A stretch of 64,000 bases of DNA from Chitinophagaceae bacterium (GCA_016706055.1 JADJKL010000002.1:248001-312000), one strand, 5' to 3'; counted from the stretch's first letter, positions 26,884 through 36,665 are shown. The notes: a model not told the origin generated them from the letters alone. A program made the numbers and translations.

Positions 26884-27030
26884 GCCACAGAGTGGCGAAA
26901 AATTGGTAGAAAAACATATTTCATAAATTCGTTTAGCCCCATCGGGGCGATATATTTAATATGTCGCCCCGATGGGGCTTTTAACAAACAAAAAATAAAT
27001 AATTCTACCAATATTTCGGCTCTACGAGCC
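26884..27030. repeat. Composite REP/BIME-like nested palindrome
   Basis: The 338-bp gap 26781-27118 holds no gene but a nested inverted repeat. The inner pair is a perfect 16-bp repeat, AGCCCCATCGGGGCGA (26935-26950) against its complement at 26964-26979. The outer pair is CGAAAAATTGGTAGAA (26896-26911) against TTCTACCAATATTTCG (27003-27018), one mismatch. Each unit holds a 5-bp stem with a 3-nt loop: GCCAC-AGA-GTGGC (26884), GCCCC-ATC-GGGGC (26936), GCCCC-GAT-GGGGC (26966) and GGCTC-TAC-GAGCC (27018). Confidence 0.8.
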
Positions 27031-27118
27031 TTTACTAGACCAAAATCAAATAACTCTGTTAACTGGTTAAGGTTAGTTTATTGATATAGCCTAAATTTAA
27101 ACCATCAAAATAACATAC

Positions 27119-28984
27119 ATGAGAAAAATACTGACTTCACTCCTTCTGCTGCTTTTTGTAAATCTTTTATCTGCACAATACGAACAGGATTCTGCCTGGA
27201 TAAAAGATAACTATACCAAACTGGAACAATACATTCCTATGCGGGATGGAGTTAAACTTTTTACTTCTATCTATATGCCGAAAGACAAAAGTGAAAAGCA
27301 TCCAATCCTAATGACAAGAACACCTTACTCCTGTGCCCCGTATGGAGAAGGGTTTAATTCCAGACTATGGCAACGTTACTGGAAATATTATGCAAGAGAA
27401 GGCTATATCATCGTAACTCAAGATGTAAGAGGTAGATGGATGAGTGAAGGTGAGTTTGCTGATGTTCGTCCATTTAATAAAAATAAATCAGGAACTGAAA
27501 TTGATGAAGCCAGCGATACATACGATGCGATTGATTGGATGGTGAAAAATTTACCGGATAATAATGGCAATGTTGGTGTATTCGGTATTTCCTATCCGGG
27601 TTTTTATTCTACCATGGCTGCAGCATCGGGTCATCCTGCATTAAAAGCAGTAAGTCCGCAAGCCCCGGTTACCGATTGGTTTATGGGTGATGATTTTCAT
27701 CACAACGGAGCCTTCTTTCCGATGGATGGATTTTCTTTTTATTCTTCTTTTGGCAAACCAAGACCTAAGCCAACAACTGTCGGTTCACCTGGATATAATT
27801 TTACGGTGAAGGATAATTATAAATTCTATCTCGAAGCAGGCGGGTTAAAAAAATTGGGTGAATACTTGGGAGATAGCATTAAGTTCTGGCATGAAATGTA
27901 TGCCCATCCTAACTATGATGATTGGTGGAAAGCAAGAGATGCGAGAACTTCCATGTACAATGTAAAACCAGCTATGCTTGTAGTTGGTGGTTTATTTGAT
28001 GCAGAAGATTGCTTTGGTGCTTGGAACTTATACAAAGCGATTGAAAAGCAAAATCCATCAACAAATAATAAATTGGTAATGGGACCATGGTATCATGGAC
28101 AATGGGCCAGCAGTGATGGTACACAACTGGGAAATGTAAAGTTTGATAGCAATACTTCTTTCTGGTATCAGAATAATATTGAAATCCCATTTTTTAATTA
28201 TTACCTGAAAGGAAAAGGCGCTGATCCTAAATTATCAGAAGCAACTATATTCTTTACTGGAGAAAACAAATGGAGAAAACTGGATCATTGGCCGCCAGCT
28301 GCGACTCAACCAAGACCAATATACCTTGCACCTGATGGAGCATTATCATGGAACCTTCCAACTTATGTAAAAGCAGGGAGTTTTTCAGAATACATCAGTC
28401 ATCCGGCCAACCCTGTTCCGTATACAGAAGATGTACATTTCAGAAGAACAAGAGAATACATGACCGATGACCAGCGGTTTGCTTCCCGCAGACCAGATGT
28501 GCTAACATTTGAAACAGATGCATTGGAAGAAGATCTGACATTAGCCGGTCCTGTTCTTGCCAATCTGAAAGTAAGTATCACCGGAACAGATGCTGATTTT
28601 GTGGTGAAAGTGATTGATGTTTTCCCGGATGATTTTAAATATGCTACTCCGTCAGATTATCCTATGGATGGTTATCAGATGCTTGTTCGTGGAGAAATTA
28701 TGAGAGGAAAATTCAGAAACAGTTTTACAACACCTGAACCTTTCAAACCAAACAAAATAGAAACAGTTGAATTTGCATTACCAGATGTGGCACATACTTT
28801 TAAAAAAGGTCATCGGTTAATGATTCAGATACAAAGTAGCTGGTTTCCGTTAGCTGACCGTAACCCACAGCAATTTATGAACATCTATGAAGCCAAGCCA
28901 GAGGATTTTAAAAAGGCAACGATAAAGATTTATCATGATGGGAGCAATTCATCAAGTATCAGTTTACCAATAATGAGAAAATAA
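27119..28984 (+). CDS. CocE/NonD-family hydrolase (X-Pro dipeptidyl-peptidase / amino-ester hydrolase type)
   Basis: 621 residues, secreted (MRKILTSLLLLLFVNLLSAQ). Serine hydrolase of the S15/CocE family: nucleophile in GVFGISYPGFYSTMAA, Asp in VVGGLFDAEDCFGAW, His in GPWYHGQWASSD. The C-terminal jelly-roll domain begins after RPDVLTFETDALEEDLTLAG. Members cleave alpha-amino acid esters, X-Pro dipeptides or glutaryl side chains, so the substrate is open. It precedes the GH20 gene by 3 bp on the same strand, indicating an operon. Confidence 0.9.
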   Translation: MRKILTSLLLLLFVNLLSAQYEQDSAWIKDNYTKLEQYIPMRDGVKLFTSIYMPKDKSEKHPILMTRTPYSCAPYGEGFNSRLWQRYWKYYAREGYIIVTQDVRGRWMSEGEFADVRPFNKNKSGTEIDEASDTYDAIDWMVKNLPDNNGNVGVFGISYPGFYSTMAAASGHPALKAVSPQAPVTDWFMGDDFHHNGAFFPMDGFSFYSSFGKPRPKPTTVGSPGYNFTVKDNYKFYLEAGGLKKLGEYLGDSIKFWHEMYAHPNYDDWWKARDARTSMYNVKPAMLVVGGLFDAEDCFGAWNLYKAIEKQNPSTNNKLVMGPWYHGQWASSDGTQLGNVKFDSNTSFWYQNNIEIPFFNYYLKGKGADPKLSEATIFFTGENKWRKLDHWPPAATQPRPIYLAPDGALSWNLPTYVKAGSFSEYISHPANPVPYTEDVHFRRTREYMTDDQRFASRRPDVLTFETDALEEDLTLAGPVLANLKVSITGTDADFVVKVIDVFPDDFKYATPSDYPMDGYQMLVRGEIMRGKFRNSFTTPEPFKPNKIETVEFALPDVAHTFKKGHRLMIQIQSSWFPLADRNPQQFMNIYEAKPEDFKKATIKIYHDGSNSSSISLPIMRK

Positions 28985-28987
28985 TTT

Positions 28988-31339
28988 ATGAAGAAAATCT
29001 TTTTAATAGCAACATTGCTTTTTTCTATTGCTGCAATTGGGCAGGAAGTAAATATTATTCCACAACCAAAAAGTTTAGAAATAAAAAGTGGAAATTTTCA
29101 ACTTGATCAAAATACCGAAATTGTTTATTCAAGTCGAAATAAATTCTCTGCCCAATATCTTCAACATTACATAAATGAAAATTTAGGGATTAAATGTCTA
29201 CTGAAAACAGAATCAAAAACCGATAATTCAATATGGCTGATTGCAACTGTTGATTATAATGGTGGTTATTCTTTAGAAGTTAATCAAAAAGGAATCCGTA
29301 TAGCCGGTGACTCAAATGGAGTTTTTTATGGTGTGCAATCGCTGATTCAACTTTTCCCAACATCTAAAATCCAAGCTAAAACATCCAACAACAAAATATC
29401 AATTCCTCAACTAACAATAACCGACTCTCCCCGTTTCCCCTACCGTGGTATGCACCTCGATGTTTGTCGGCACTTTTTCCCTGTATCATTTGTAAAAAAA
29501 TATATTGATTACCTGGCTTTACATAAACTAAACATTTTTCACTGGCACTTAACAGAAGACCAGGGCTGGCGGATTGAAATAAAAAAATACCCTGAGCTAA
29601 CAAAGATTGGTGGCTGGAGAAACGGAACTATCATTGGTCGTTATCCCGGAACTGGAAACGACAATATTCACTACGGCGGTTCTTACACCCAAGAAGAAAT
29701 AAAAGAAGTAGTGCAATATGCAAAGGACAGGTTTATAGAAGTAATTCCGGAAATAGAAATGCCGGGTCATGGTAGTGCAGCTATTGCTGCCTATCCCTGG
29801 TTGAGTTGTTTTCCCGAAAAGCCAACAGAGATTCCCAAAAACATGATTTCCAATAAAAGTGTAGAAGAACAAAAAAACGGCAGAATAAAACTGGTGCAGG
29901 AAACATGGGGAGTGTTTGATGATATTTTTTGCGCCGGCAAAGATTCTACTTTTTTATTCTTACAAAATGTTATTGATGAAGTAATACCGTTATTCCCTTC
30001 AAAGTATTTTCATATCGGTGGAGACGAAGCACCAAAGACACATTGGAAACAATGCCCCAATTGCCAAAAAAGAATAAAAGAATTAGGATTGAAAGATGAA
30101 CATGAATTACAAAGCTGGTTTGTACAACGCATCGAAAAATATTTAAACAGCAAAGGCAAAACATTAATAGGCTGGGATGAAATACTGGAAGGTGGCCTTG
30201 CACCAAATGCAGTAGTAATGAGCTGGCGGGGAGAAAAAGGTGGTATAGAAGCAGCCAAACAAAAGCATAATGTGATTATGACACCCGGCAGTCCATTATA
30301 TTTTGATCATACACAAAGTGAGAATGAAGACTCAGTAACATTTGGTGGATATAACCCAATTGAAAAAGTGTATGCTTACGACCCAATACCAAAAGAACTG
30401 ACAGAAGCCGAAGGCAAATATATTCTCGGTGCACAAGCCAATGTTTGGGCAGAATATATTGGCAATGAAAAGAAAGTAGAATACACCATCTTTCCACGTA
30501 TGGCGGCACTAAGCGAAATTCTCTGGACTCCAAAAGAAAAAAGAGATTGGAATGATTTTGAAAAAAGATTGCCTGAGCAGATTAAGAGATATGAAATGTG
30601 GGGAGCTAATTATAGTAAGACGTATTTTGATTTGAAAGCGACGGTTCTTCCTACAGAGGATTATAATGGGGTGCTATGGAAGCTTAGCGTTAATCTTAAA
30701 AACCATGATCCTATTTTTACTGGGCATGTTCCCCAAAAGAACCAATATCTAAAAGTTAATGATATATATGAAGCTCCGCTTAGAATTGTAAAATCAGATT
30801 CTTTGATTGCTGCCTACAAGACAGATGGATTTATGTTTTTAATAAATCAAAAATTTTCTATCAATAAAGCAACCGGCAAAAAAATAACTCTCACCAACGA
30901 AGCAGCAAAGAATTATCCCGGTGATGGAGCTTTTACATTAGTAAATGGAGTTATCAATGAAAAAGGTTTTGCAAGAACAAAAGAGTTTCTTGGTTTTAGT
31001 GGTACCGATTGCGAAGCGATTATTGATTTGGGTGAAATACAGGAAATAAGTTTTGTTGTGCTAAATACTTTCAACAGAACTTCCAGTTGGATTTGGCGAC
31101 CAAAAAAAGCAGAAGTATTTGGTTCAGAAAATGGACAAACCTGGTATCCACTTAAACAGACTGAAGATTTTGTAAAGGATAAAAGTGGAACAGGTCACGG
31201 TACTATGATAATGCCATTCAGAAAAACATTTGCAAAATTTGTAAAGGTTGTTGTTACCAATTGGGGCGAAATTCCCGAAGGAAACCCCGGTGCAGGTAAG
31301 AAAGCATGGCTTTTTGTAGATGAAATTGAAGTTAATTAG
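28988..31339 (+). CDS. Beta-N-acetylhexosaminidase, GH20
   Basis: 783 residues with a signal peptide (MKKIFLIATLLFSIAAIGQ). A GH20b N-domain is followed by the catalytic barrel: GMHLDVCRHFFPV, FHWHLTEDQGWRIEIKKYPE, EIEMPGHGSAA and the catalytic Asp-Glu in FHIGGDEAPKTHW, then VVMSWRGEKGG. The C-terminal part from about residue 640 looks like a discoidin-type module (GTDCEAIIDLGEIQEIS, then FGSENGQTWYPLK). It releases terminal GlcNAc or GalNAc from chitooligosaccharides or glycans. The NagB-LmbE gene 68 bp downstream would handle the product. Confidence 0.93.
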   Translation: MKKIFLIATLLFSIAAIGQEVNIIPQPKSLEIKSGNFQLDQNTEIVYSSRNKFSAQYLQHYINENLGIKCLLKTESKTDNSIWLIATVDYNGGYSLEVNQKGIRIAGDSNGVFYGVQSLIQLFPTSKIQAKTSNNKISIPQLTITDSPRFPYRGMHLDVCRHFFPVSFVKKYIDYLALHKLNIFHWHLTEDQGWRIEIKKYPELTKIGGWRNGTIIGRYPGTGNDNIHYGGSYTQEEIKEVVQYAKDRFIEVIPEIEMPGHGSAAIAAYPWLSCFPEKPTEIPKNMISNKSVEEQKNGRIKLVQETWGVFDDIFCAGKDSTFLFLQNVIDEVIPLFPSKYFHIGGDEAPKTHWKQCPNCQKRIKELGLKDEHELQSWFVQRIEKYLNSKGKTLIGWDEILEGGLAPNAVVMSWRGEKGGIEAAKQKHNVIMTPGSPLYFDHTQSENEDSVTFGGYNPIEKVYAYDPIPKELTEAEGKYILGAQANVWAEYIGNEKKVEYTIFPRMAALSEILWTPKEKRDWNDFEKRLPEQIKRYEMWGANYSKTYFDLKATVLPTEDYNGVLWKLSVNLKNHDPIFTGHVPQKNQYLKVNDIYEAPLRIVKSDSLIAAYKTDGFMFLINQKFSINKATGKKITLTNEAAKNYPGDGAFTLVNGVINEKGFARTKEFLGFSGTDCEAIIDLGEIQEISFVVLNTFNRTSSWIWRPKKAEVFGSENGQTWYPLKQTEDFVKDKSGTGHGTMIMPFRKTFAKFVKVVVTNWGEIPEGNPGAGKKAWLFVDEIEVN

Positions 31340-31407
31340 ACTCAATTAATATATTTTATTGCAAATTCCTGCAAATAGCAGCATAAACCTTCAATATTGT
31401 TATCTTT

Positions 31408-33353
31408 ATGAATCAACACAATCATATGGCAAAAAAGATTGGTTCAATGGATCTTTCTGACAGCTTTGAAAAGATACCTGTAAATGTATTTTCAACTCCT
31501 AAGCAAGGCTCTGCATTTGTTGCTCGGCAGATTGCTGATTTTATCATTGCAAAACAAAAGAAAAAAGAGAAATGTGTTTTAGGTCTTGCCACAGGCTCCA
31601 CTCCAAAATCCTTATATACAGAATTGATCAGATTACATAAAGAAGAAAAACTAAGCTTTAAAAACGTCATCACTTTTAATTTGGATGAGTACTACCCGAT
31701 TGATAACAAAGCTTTGCAGAGTTACAATCGTTTTATGCAAACTAATTTGTTCAATCATATTGACATCAATCCAAAAAATATTCACATTCCCAATGGCGAA
31801 GTAGCAAAAGAAGATATAAAAGAACATTGCCGCCAATACGAAAAGATGATAAAGAATGCTGGTGGAATTGATTTGCAAATTTTAGGAATCGGTAATAACG
31901 GACATATCGGTTTTAATGAACCCGGTTCAGGCATTTATTCCAAAACAAGATTGATAACGTTGGACAACTCCACTAGAATTGCCAATGCATATGAGTTTGC
32001 CAATATTTCGCAGGTTCCAAGATTAGCGATCACTATGGGCATCAGCACCATTCTGCAATCAAAGAAAATTATTCTGATGGCATGGGGCAGTGCAAAAGCT
32101 CCGGTAATAAAAAAAGCGGTGGAAGAAGATGATAGTGAACAGGTACCAGCATCATTACTGCAAAATCATGATGATGTTACATTTGTTGTCGATGAAGCGG
32201 CGGCTTCTGAACTAACAAGAAATAAATCTCCATGGCTTACCGGCGATTGCGATTGGACACCAAAAATGATAAAGAAGCTGTGGTAAATATGGCATTGAGA
32301 TTGAAAAAGCCTGTGCTTAGTTTAACCAACAGCGATTATAATGAATATGGCTTAAGTGATTTGCTTGTTGAAAAAGGTGATGCCTATGAGATCAACCTAC
32401 AGGTTTATTATATGTTGCGGGATTCCATCACCGGCTGGCCAGGTGGCAAACCGAATGCAGATATTCCGGCACATCCTGAACGTTCATCACCTTATCCAAA
32501 AAGAGTAATCATCTTCTCTCCTCACCCCGATGATGATATAATAAGTATGGGCGGCACATTTCAACGGCTGCATGATCAAGAGCATGAAGTGCATGTCGGT
32601 TATCAAACAAGTGGAAACATTGCCGTAACAGATGAATTTGTAACAAGGCATCTTGATTTTGCAGTAGGCTTTGAAGAAATTGCCGGTATCAACACCAGCA
32701 AGTCTGGAAAAATACTGGACAATGCAAGAAAATTTCTGGCCAGGAAAAAATCGAATCAGATTGATACTCCAACCATCCGTTCTATAAAAGGTTTGATTAG
32801 AAGAGGCGAAGCAAAAGCCACATGCCGTTATGTTGGTATTCCAGATGAGAATATCCATTTCATGAATCTTCCATTTTATGAAACAGGAATGATCGAGAAA
32901 AAACCGATGAGTGAGAAAGATGTCAAAATCACCATAGAACTACTTCGTACAATACAACCACAACAGGTTTATTGCGCCGGTGACTTTGCGGACCCGCATG
33001 GTACACATATCGTTTGTTTTGAAGTGGTGCTAGAGGCATTAAGAAGAATCAAAGATGCTGGTGACGAATGGATAAACGATTGCTGGCTTTGGCTCTACAA
33101 AGGAGCCTGGCAAGAATGGAATATCGAGGAAATTGAAATGGCGATACCAATGAGTCCTGATCAAGTTTTAAAAAAGAGGTTCGGCATATTCATTCATCAA
33201 TCGCAGAAAGATATGATTCCTTTTCAGGGAAGCGATTCAAGGGAATTTTGGCAAAGAGCCGAAGAAAGGAATGCCGCTACAGCAAATATCTATGCCGACC
33301 TCGGATTGACACATTATGCTGCAATGGAAGCATTTGTGAGGTGGCACTATTAA
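31408..33353 (+). CDS. nagB: NagB-LmbE fusion: glucosamine-6-phosphate deaminase with PIG-L deacetylase-like domain (one frameshift)
   Basis: Residues about 20-290 are a glucosamine-6-phosphate isomerase/deaminase domain (LGLATGSTPKSLY, FNLDEYYPI, GIGNNGHIGFNEPGS). The rest is an LmbE/PIG-L domain with SPHPDDDIISMGGT and FADPHGTHIVC zinc ligands. The frame breaks at 32275-32276: adding one A joins TPKMIKK to AVVNMALRLKK, giving 648 residues, the size of the fused protein known in Bacteroidota. Role: amino-sugar catabolism, converting GlcN-6-P to fructose-6-P, with a possible N-deacetylase activity on the same chain. Confidence 0.9.
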
Positions 33354-33371
33354 GGGAAAATTCCAGAATCT

Positions 33372-33414
33372 AAATTCCAAATAATGGCTGATTCCCTTGC
33401 GGGATTTGGAATTT
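33372..33414. repeat. Intergenic inverted repeat after NagB-LmbE
   Basis: AAATTCCAAAT (33372-33382) is repeated in inverted form as ATTTGGAATTT (33404-33414), with TCCC-TTGC-GGGA nested between them. It lacks a T-run, so it is a dispersed repeat or REP remnant more than a terminator. Confidence 0.5.
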
Positions 33415-33471
33415 CAACAATTTGGGATTTATTTTATACTAAACATTCTATCTTTATTAAAATTTTAATCT

Positions 33472-34224
33472 ATGTCAATATTCAAATCGAGCAATCCTAC
33501 TTTACAGGAAAAAACTTATCAGGGAACTATTCTTGAAGGAATTAGTACTGGTGAGGAAATGACAGTTACAGGAACATTAAATAAGTTTGGCATTTTGATG
33601 GCGTTGATGATTGCCTCTACCCTTTTTGCATGGAATCAGTTTGATAAAGGCAGCGACCCTATGCCATTAATGCTTGTGGGTGTTTTTGGAGGTTTAGGTA
33701 TTGCTTTGGTGATGATGTTCAAAAAAACTTGGTCGCAGTATCTTGCTCCGGGCTATGCAGTTTTAGAAGGTTTGTTTGTTGGATCAATTTCCGCAATGTA
33801 TAATTATTCTTATCCAGGTCTTCCTACACAAGCAGTAGCGTTAACTTTATTGGTAACATTGATAATGTATATGCTATATCGCTACAGAATAATAAAAGTT
33901 ACCAAAAAACTAAGAATGGTTGTGGTTGTCGCTACTGCTGCTATTGCAATTTTCTATATGGTTCAATGGATTACTTTTTTGGTAATGGGTTCTCCAATTG
34001 GTTCTTTCACCAATGCAGCTACACCATTAGGAATTGGCTTTTCAATATTGGTTGTAGGCTTAGCAGCTTTCAATCTCTTATTGAATTTCGACATGATTGA
34101 AAAAGGTGTTGAAATGAGAGCACCTAAATATATGGAATGGTACAGTGCATTTGGATTGCTGGTAACGATAGTTTGGTTGTACCTTGAATTGCTTCGTTTA
34201 TTATCGAAGCTTCAAAGGAACTAA
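33472..34224 (+). CDS. Bax inhibitor-1/YccA-like membrane protein
   Basis: 250 residues with about seven membrane helices. The extended soluble N terminus (SNPTLQEKTYQGTILEG) and the run GYAVLEGLFVGSISAMYNY place it in the Bax1-I family (PF12811), relatives of Bax inhibitor-1, which are pH-gated calcium leak channels or of unknown role in bacteria. The C-terminal WYSAFGLLVTIVWLYLELLRLL helix is typical. It ends at a strong bidirectional terminator shared with the convergent AI-2E gene. Confidence 0.87.
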   Translation: MSIFKSSNPTLQEKTYQGTILEGISTGEEMTVTGTLNKFGILMALMIASTLFAWNQFDKGSDPMPLMLVGVFGGLGIALVMMFKKTWSQYLAPGYAVLEGLFVGSISAMYNYSYPGLPTQAVALTLLVTLIMYMLYRYRIIKVTKKLRMVVVVATAAIAIFYMVQWITFLVMGSPIGSFTNAATPLGIGFSILVVGLAAFNLLLNFDMIEKGVEMRAPKYMEWYSAFGLLVTIVWLYLELLRLLSKLQRN

Positions 34225-35344
34225 ACTTGAATAATAGTTTTAAAAATCCGTCTCGTTTTAAACGAGACGGATTTTTTATGTTTCAGGTTTTTCTCAGTTT
34301 CATCATCAATCTCTTTTACATGTGAGGGTATTATTTCTTCACCCGTTGTAAATTCGTTTTGATAAATTTTTGTCAACACAATTATATAACTTACAAGTAA
34401 AGGACCAAAAATGAGGCCTATAAATCCGAATAAACCTAATCCTATAATTACTCCTAACACGGTAACAACAGGATGTACATCTCCCATTCGCCGCATAATC
34501 GTAATTCTAGCAACATAATCTACATTTCCGGTTATAATTACACTATAAGCCATAAGCCCCGTGGCATTCCAGGTGTCGCCACTGGCATACATGTATAGAA
34601 CTAACGGAACCCAAACAATCATTGTTCCCACAATGGGAAAGAAAGCAAAAACCCCGGTTATAAATCCCCAGAGTCCAAATTCATTAAGACCAAATATAAA
34701 ATAGCCTAATGTGGCAACAACACCCTGAATAATAGAAATAAGAGGAATGCCTAATGCATTAGCTCTTATTAATCTTTTGTTTCGGATGCTAATAAATTTG
34801 TGTTTTCATTTTTAAGTGGAATCATTTTCACCAATGTTTTCTCAATATTAGTTCCATAGTAAAGCATATAATAAAGAAAAAACAACATAATGATTAAGTT
34901 AGTAATCAGATTAGCCGTGCTGTTTAGTATGGATGGGATATAAGCAGCTGCTTTTTCAAGGGAGTTTGACAGTGACTTTTCTGAAATGAAATTTACACCA
35001 GCTTTTTGTTGTACTTGTGCTATCGCCTGTTTCATACTATCTACTACTGCTGTCGGATCACTTAATAAAGCATTTACTTTTGGGCTAACTAATGTAACTG
35101 CAAGAAAAATAGGTATACCCAATAAAATGAGATAATATATTATATAAAGAAAAGCAGCATTTCCTTTTTTCCATTTTTTATTATAAACTAACTGAAAATA
35201 GTTTGCACGGCTTAAAATATAAAATGTGAGTGCTCCAAGTATGCCTGGTAAAAAAAGTACAAGCTCTTTAATTGAGAGTATTACCAACAGTATAATTAAT
35301 GAAAGAATAAGTATTTGTTTTAACCTATCATTGAATTTAAACAT
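34221..35344 (-). CDS. AI-2E family transporter-like membrane protein (one frameshift)
   Basis: About 374 residues restored. The N-terminal half has helices from ILILSLIILLVILSIKELVL and a large soluble segment (VSPKVNALLSDPTAVVDSMK). The second half has MGTMIVWVPLVLYMY and GVIIGLGLFGFIGLIFGPLL, typical of AI-2E_transport (PF01594). The frame breaks at the four-T run 34775-34778: adding one base turns ETKD-stop into ETKRLIRANALGIPL. The last about 17 codons run through the terminator palindrome, so the true stop may be earlier. Cargo of this family is mostly unknown. Confidence 0.85.
34242..34276. terminator. Bidirectional terminator, 17-bp arms, CCGTCTCG core
   Basis: A perfect palindrome: 17-bp arms (34242-34258 and 34260-34276) around a single central T, with AAAAA on one side and TTTTT on the other, so it can stop transcription from both directions. 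It lies 17 bp past the Bax1-like stop. Its core CCGTCTCG...CGAGACGG is identical to that of the terminator at 48720-48754. Confidence 0.85.
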
Positions 35345-35382
35345 AGACTAATTTTAAAAGGAGTTTGATTTCATCTGTAAAA

Positions 35383-35414
35383 AAAAGGCTGAATCAAATT
35401 TAATTCAGCCTTTT
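35383..35414 (-). terminator. Terminator after the 35435-36459 gene run
   Basis: AAAAGGCTGAAT (35383-35394) pairs perfectly with ATTCAGCCTTTT (35403-35414) across an 8-nt loop, with a long T-run following on the minus strand. It lies 20 bp past the stop of the last gene of the run. Confidence 0.75.
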
Positions 35415-35434
35415 CAAATTTTGTATAAAAGATT

Positions 35435-35803
35435 TTATAGAAATTTATCTTCCTCACTTCTTTTGTCTTTGAAATTAGGAATTTTGTTCCTTACCAAATT
35501 GGTTAGTAAGAACTGAGTGGCCAATCCAGCAATTTTTCTGAAAATATTGCCTGAATTCCGCACAACAACTTTTTTCCCTAGTATTCCGGCACCTGCACTT
35601 ATTACCGTGTCAAGTAATGTTGTTTTAAGACCGGGAGTATTAATAACATTGTGTAAAGCAGCACCAACAATATTCGCAGGCTTTAAAGTCTCAAGAAGCT
35701 CATAATAAGACTCTTTAAACTCATCAAGCCGATGCTCATATTCAAGCTCCAGTTGCCTGATCTTTTCATTAAGCAATTGCTTATTTACTATGTTACTGTC
35801 CAC
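35435..35803 (-). CDS. Conserved hypothetical protein of the holin/YtxH operon
   Basis: 122 residues. A charged helical first half (LNEKIRQLELEYEHRLDEFK) is followed by a weakly hydrophobic second half (TVISAGAGILGKKVVV, IFRKIAGLATQFLLTNLV). I do not recognise the family. Its ATG overlaps the holin-like gene stop by one base (TAATG), so it is translationally coupled and is the third member of a small membrane-protein operon. A terminator follows directly. Confidence 0.65.
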   Translation of the reverse strand: MDSNIVNKQLLNEKIRQLELEYEHRLDEFKESYYELLETLKPANIVGAALHNVINTPGLKTTLLDTVISAGAGILGKKVVVRNSGNIFRKIAGLATQFLLTNLVRNKIPNFKDKRSEEDKFL

Positions 35804-36144
35804 TACTTTATTATTTTATCAATGATAATATCTCTGAGCGGTGCTTTAATAAGCCTAACTCTTGCAAAAAACAGAATAAGTCCGGCAATAACATAAAACC
35901 CTCCCACTATAAAAAAACCATAATGAACATTTCCCAACTCCTTACCTATCCAATACGCTATTCCAAAACTTATAATTATAAAGGATACTCCGGCAAGTAA
36001 AACAATCGCTATAACTGTTATAACAGATGAAACTGCATCGGAAATTTTATCCACTGCCTTTAGTTTTAAAAGCTCAGACTTTGTTTCGATTAATTCGCCT
36101 GCTTTTGTAACAATGGTTTCAATCTGATCAACTGTTGATTGCAT
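35803..36144 (-). CDS. Holin-like membrane protein (Phage_holin_3_6 type)
   Basis: 113 residues. A helical N terminus (VDQIETIVTKAGELIETKSELLKLKAVD) precedes two membrane hairpin helices (VITVIAIVLLAGVSFIIISF and FFIVGGFYVIAGLILFFARV). This layout matches the PF07332 holin-X superfamily, which in free-living bacteria is a chromosomal membrane protein often next to YtxH and not a phage lysis gene. There is no phage gene nearby. It lies 36 bp after ytxH-like and overlaps the next gene. Confidence 0.78.
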   Translation of the reverse strand: MQSTVDQIETIVTKAGELIETKSELLKLKAVDKISDAVSSVITVIAIVLLAGVSFIIISFGIAYWIGKELGNVHYGFFIVGGFYVIAGLILFFARVRLIKAPLRDIIIDKIIK

Positions 36145-36180
36145 ATTTACTTATTTATCTGTCCCCATTTAATGACTATA

Positions 36181-36459
36181 TCAGGAAAGGCTATTTTTAA
36201 CTTCATTCTTAGCAGAACTTAGTTTTGATTTCGCTTTATCAGTTACCTCTTCTGCTTCGTCTTTTGCATCAGAATATACATTTTTAACACTGTCAATAAA
36301 ATCACTGAACTTGTGTTTCACAGAATCGGCCATATCACCTGATTTTTGTTTAATTTTTTTTCTTGTTTTGGATCCTTTATCAGGCGCAAATAAAATACCT
36401 GCTAAAGCTCCTACTGCGGCACCTGCTACAAATCCCAATAATGTTTTTGAACTACTCAT
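36181..36459 (-). CDS. YtxH-domain stress protein
   Basis: 92 residues. The glycine-rich N-terminal helix LLGFVAGAAVGALAGILFAPD followed by KGSKTRKKI is the YtxH signature (PF12732); the rest is a charged coiled coil (SDFIDSVKNVYSDAKDEAEEV). Family members are general-stress-induced in Bacillus, with unknown mechanism. It heads the operon with the holin-like and unknown genes, and lies opposite Dps, which fits a stress theme. Confidence 0.85.
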   Translation of the reverse strand: MSSSKTLLGFVAGAAVGALAGILFAPDKGSKTRKKIKQKSGDMADSVKHKFSDFIDSVKNVYSDAKDEAEEVTDKAKSKLSSAKNEVKNSLS

Positions 36460-36581
36460 AAAAATAATTTTTAATTGTTATTAATGTTTATTACTATTCC
36501 AAATTTTAAAATTCAATGTACTATTTTCAATTATTACCGACCGCAAATAACTAAGCAAAGAAATAAACAATAGTGCATGAA

Positions 36582-36665
36582 TTAAAGGGCCAGCTTTAAG
36601 TATAAAAAACTAATAACCCATGCTATAGCAGAAAAGAGGCTTACAAATAAAAAAAACTTTTTCAT
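36582..36665 (-). CDS. Possible 27-residue membrane peptide
   Basis: A short frame beginning MKKFFLFVSLFSAIAW and ending LYLKLAL is a single hydrophobic helix with a basic N terminus. It lies between DUF1328 and YtxH on the same strand. There is no strong ribosome-binding sequence, and size alone makes it uncertain; it is recorded because its composition and position resemble the small membrane proteins around it. Confidence 0.35.
   Translation of the reverse strand: MKKFFLFVSLFSAIAWVISFLYLKLAL

Noticed and set aside
30010..30258. Minus-strand frames inside the GH20 gene
   Set aside because: Several overlapping short frames occur opposite GH20, none with a plausible start context or motif; GH20 coding signal explains the region.
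35803..36144. Prophage remnant because of the holin-like protein
   Set aside because: No other phage gene is near, and this holin-X family is common as a chromosomal gene beside YtxH.
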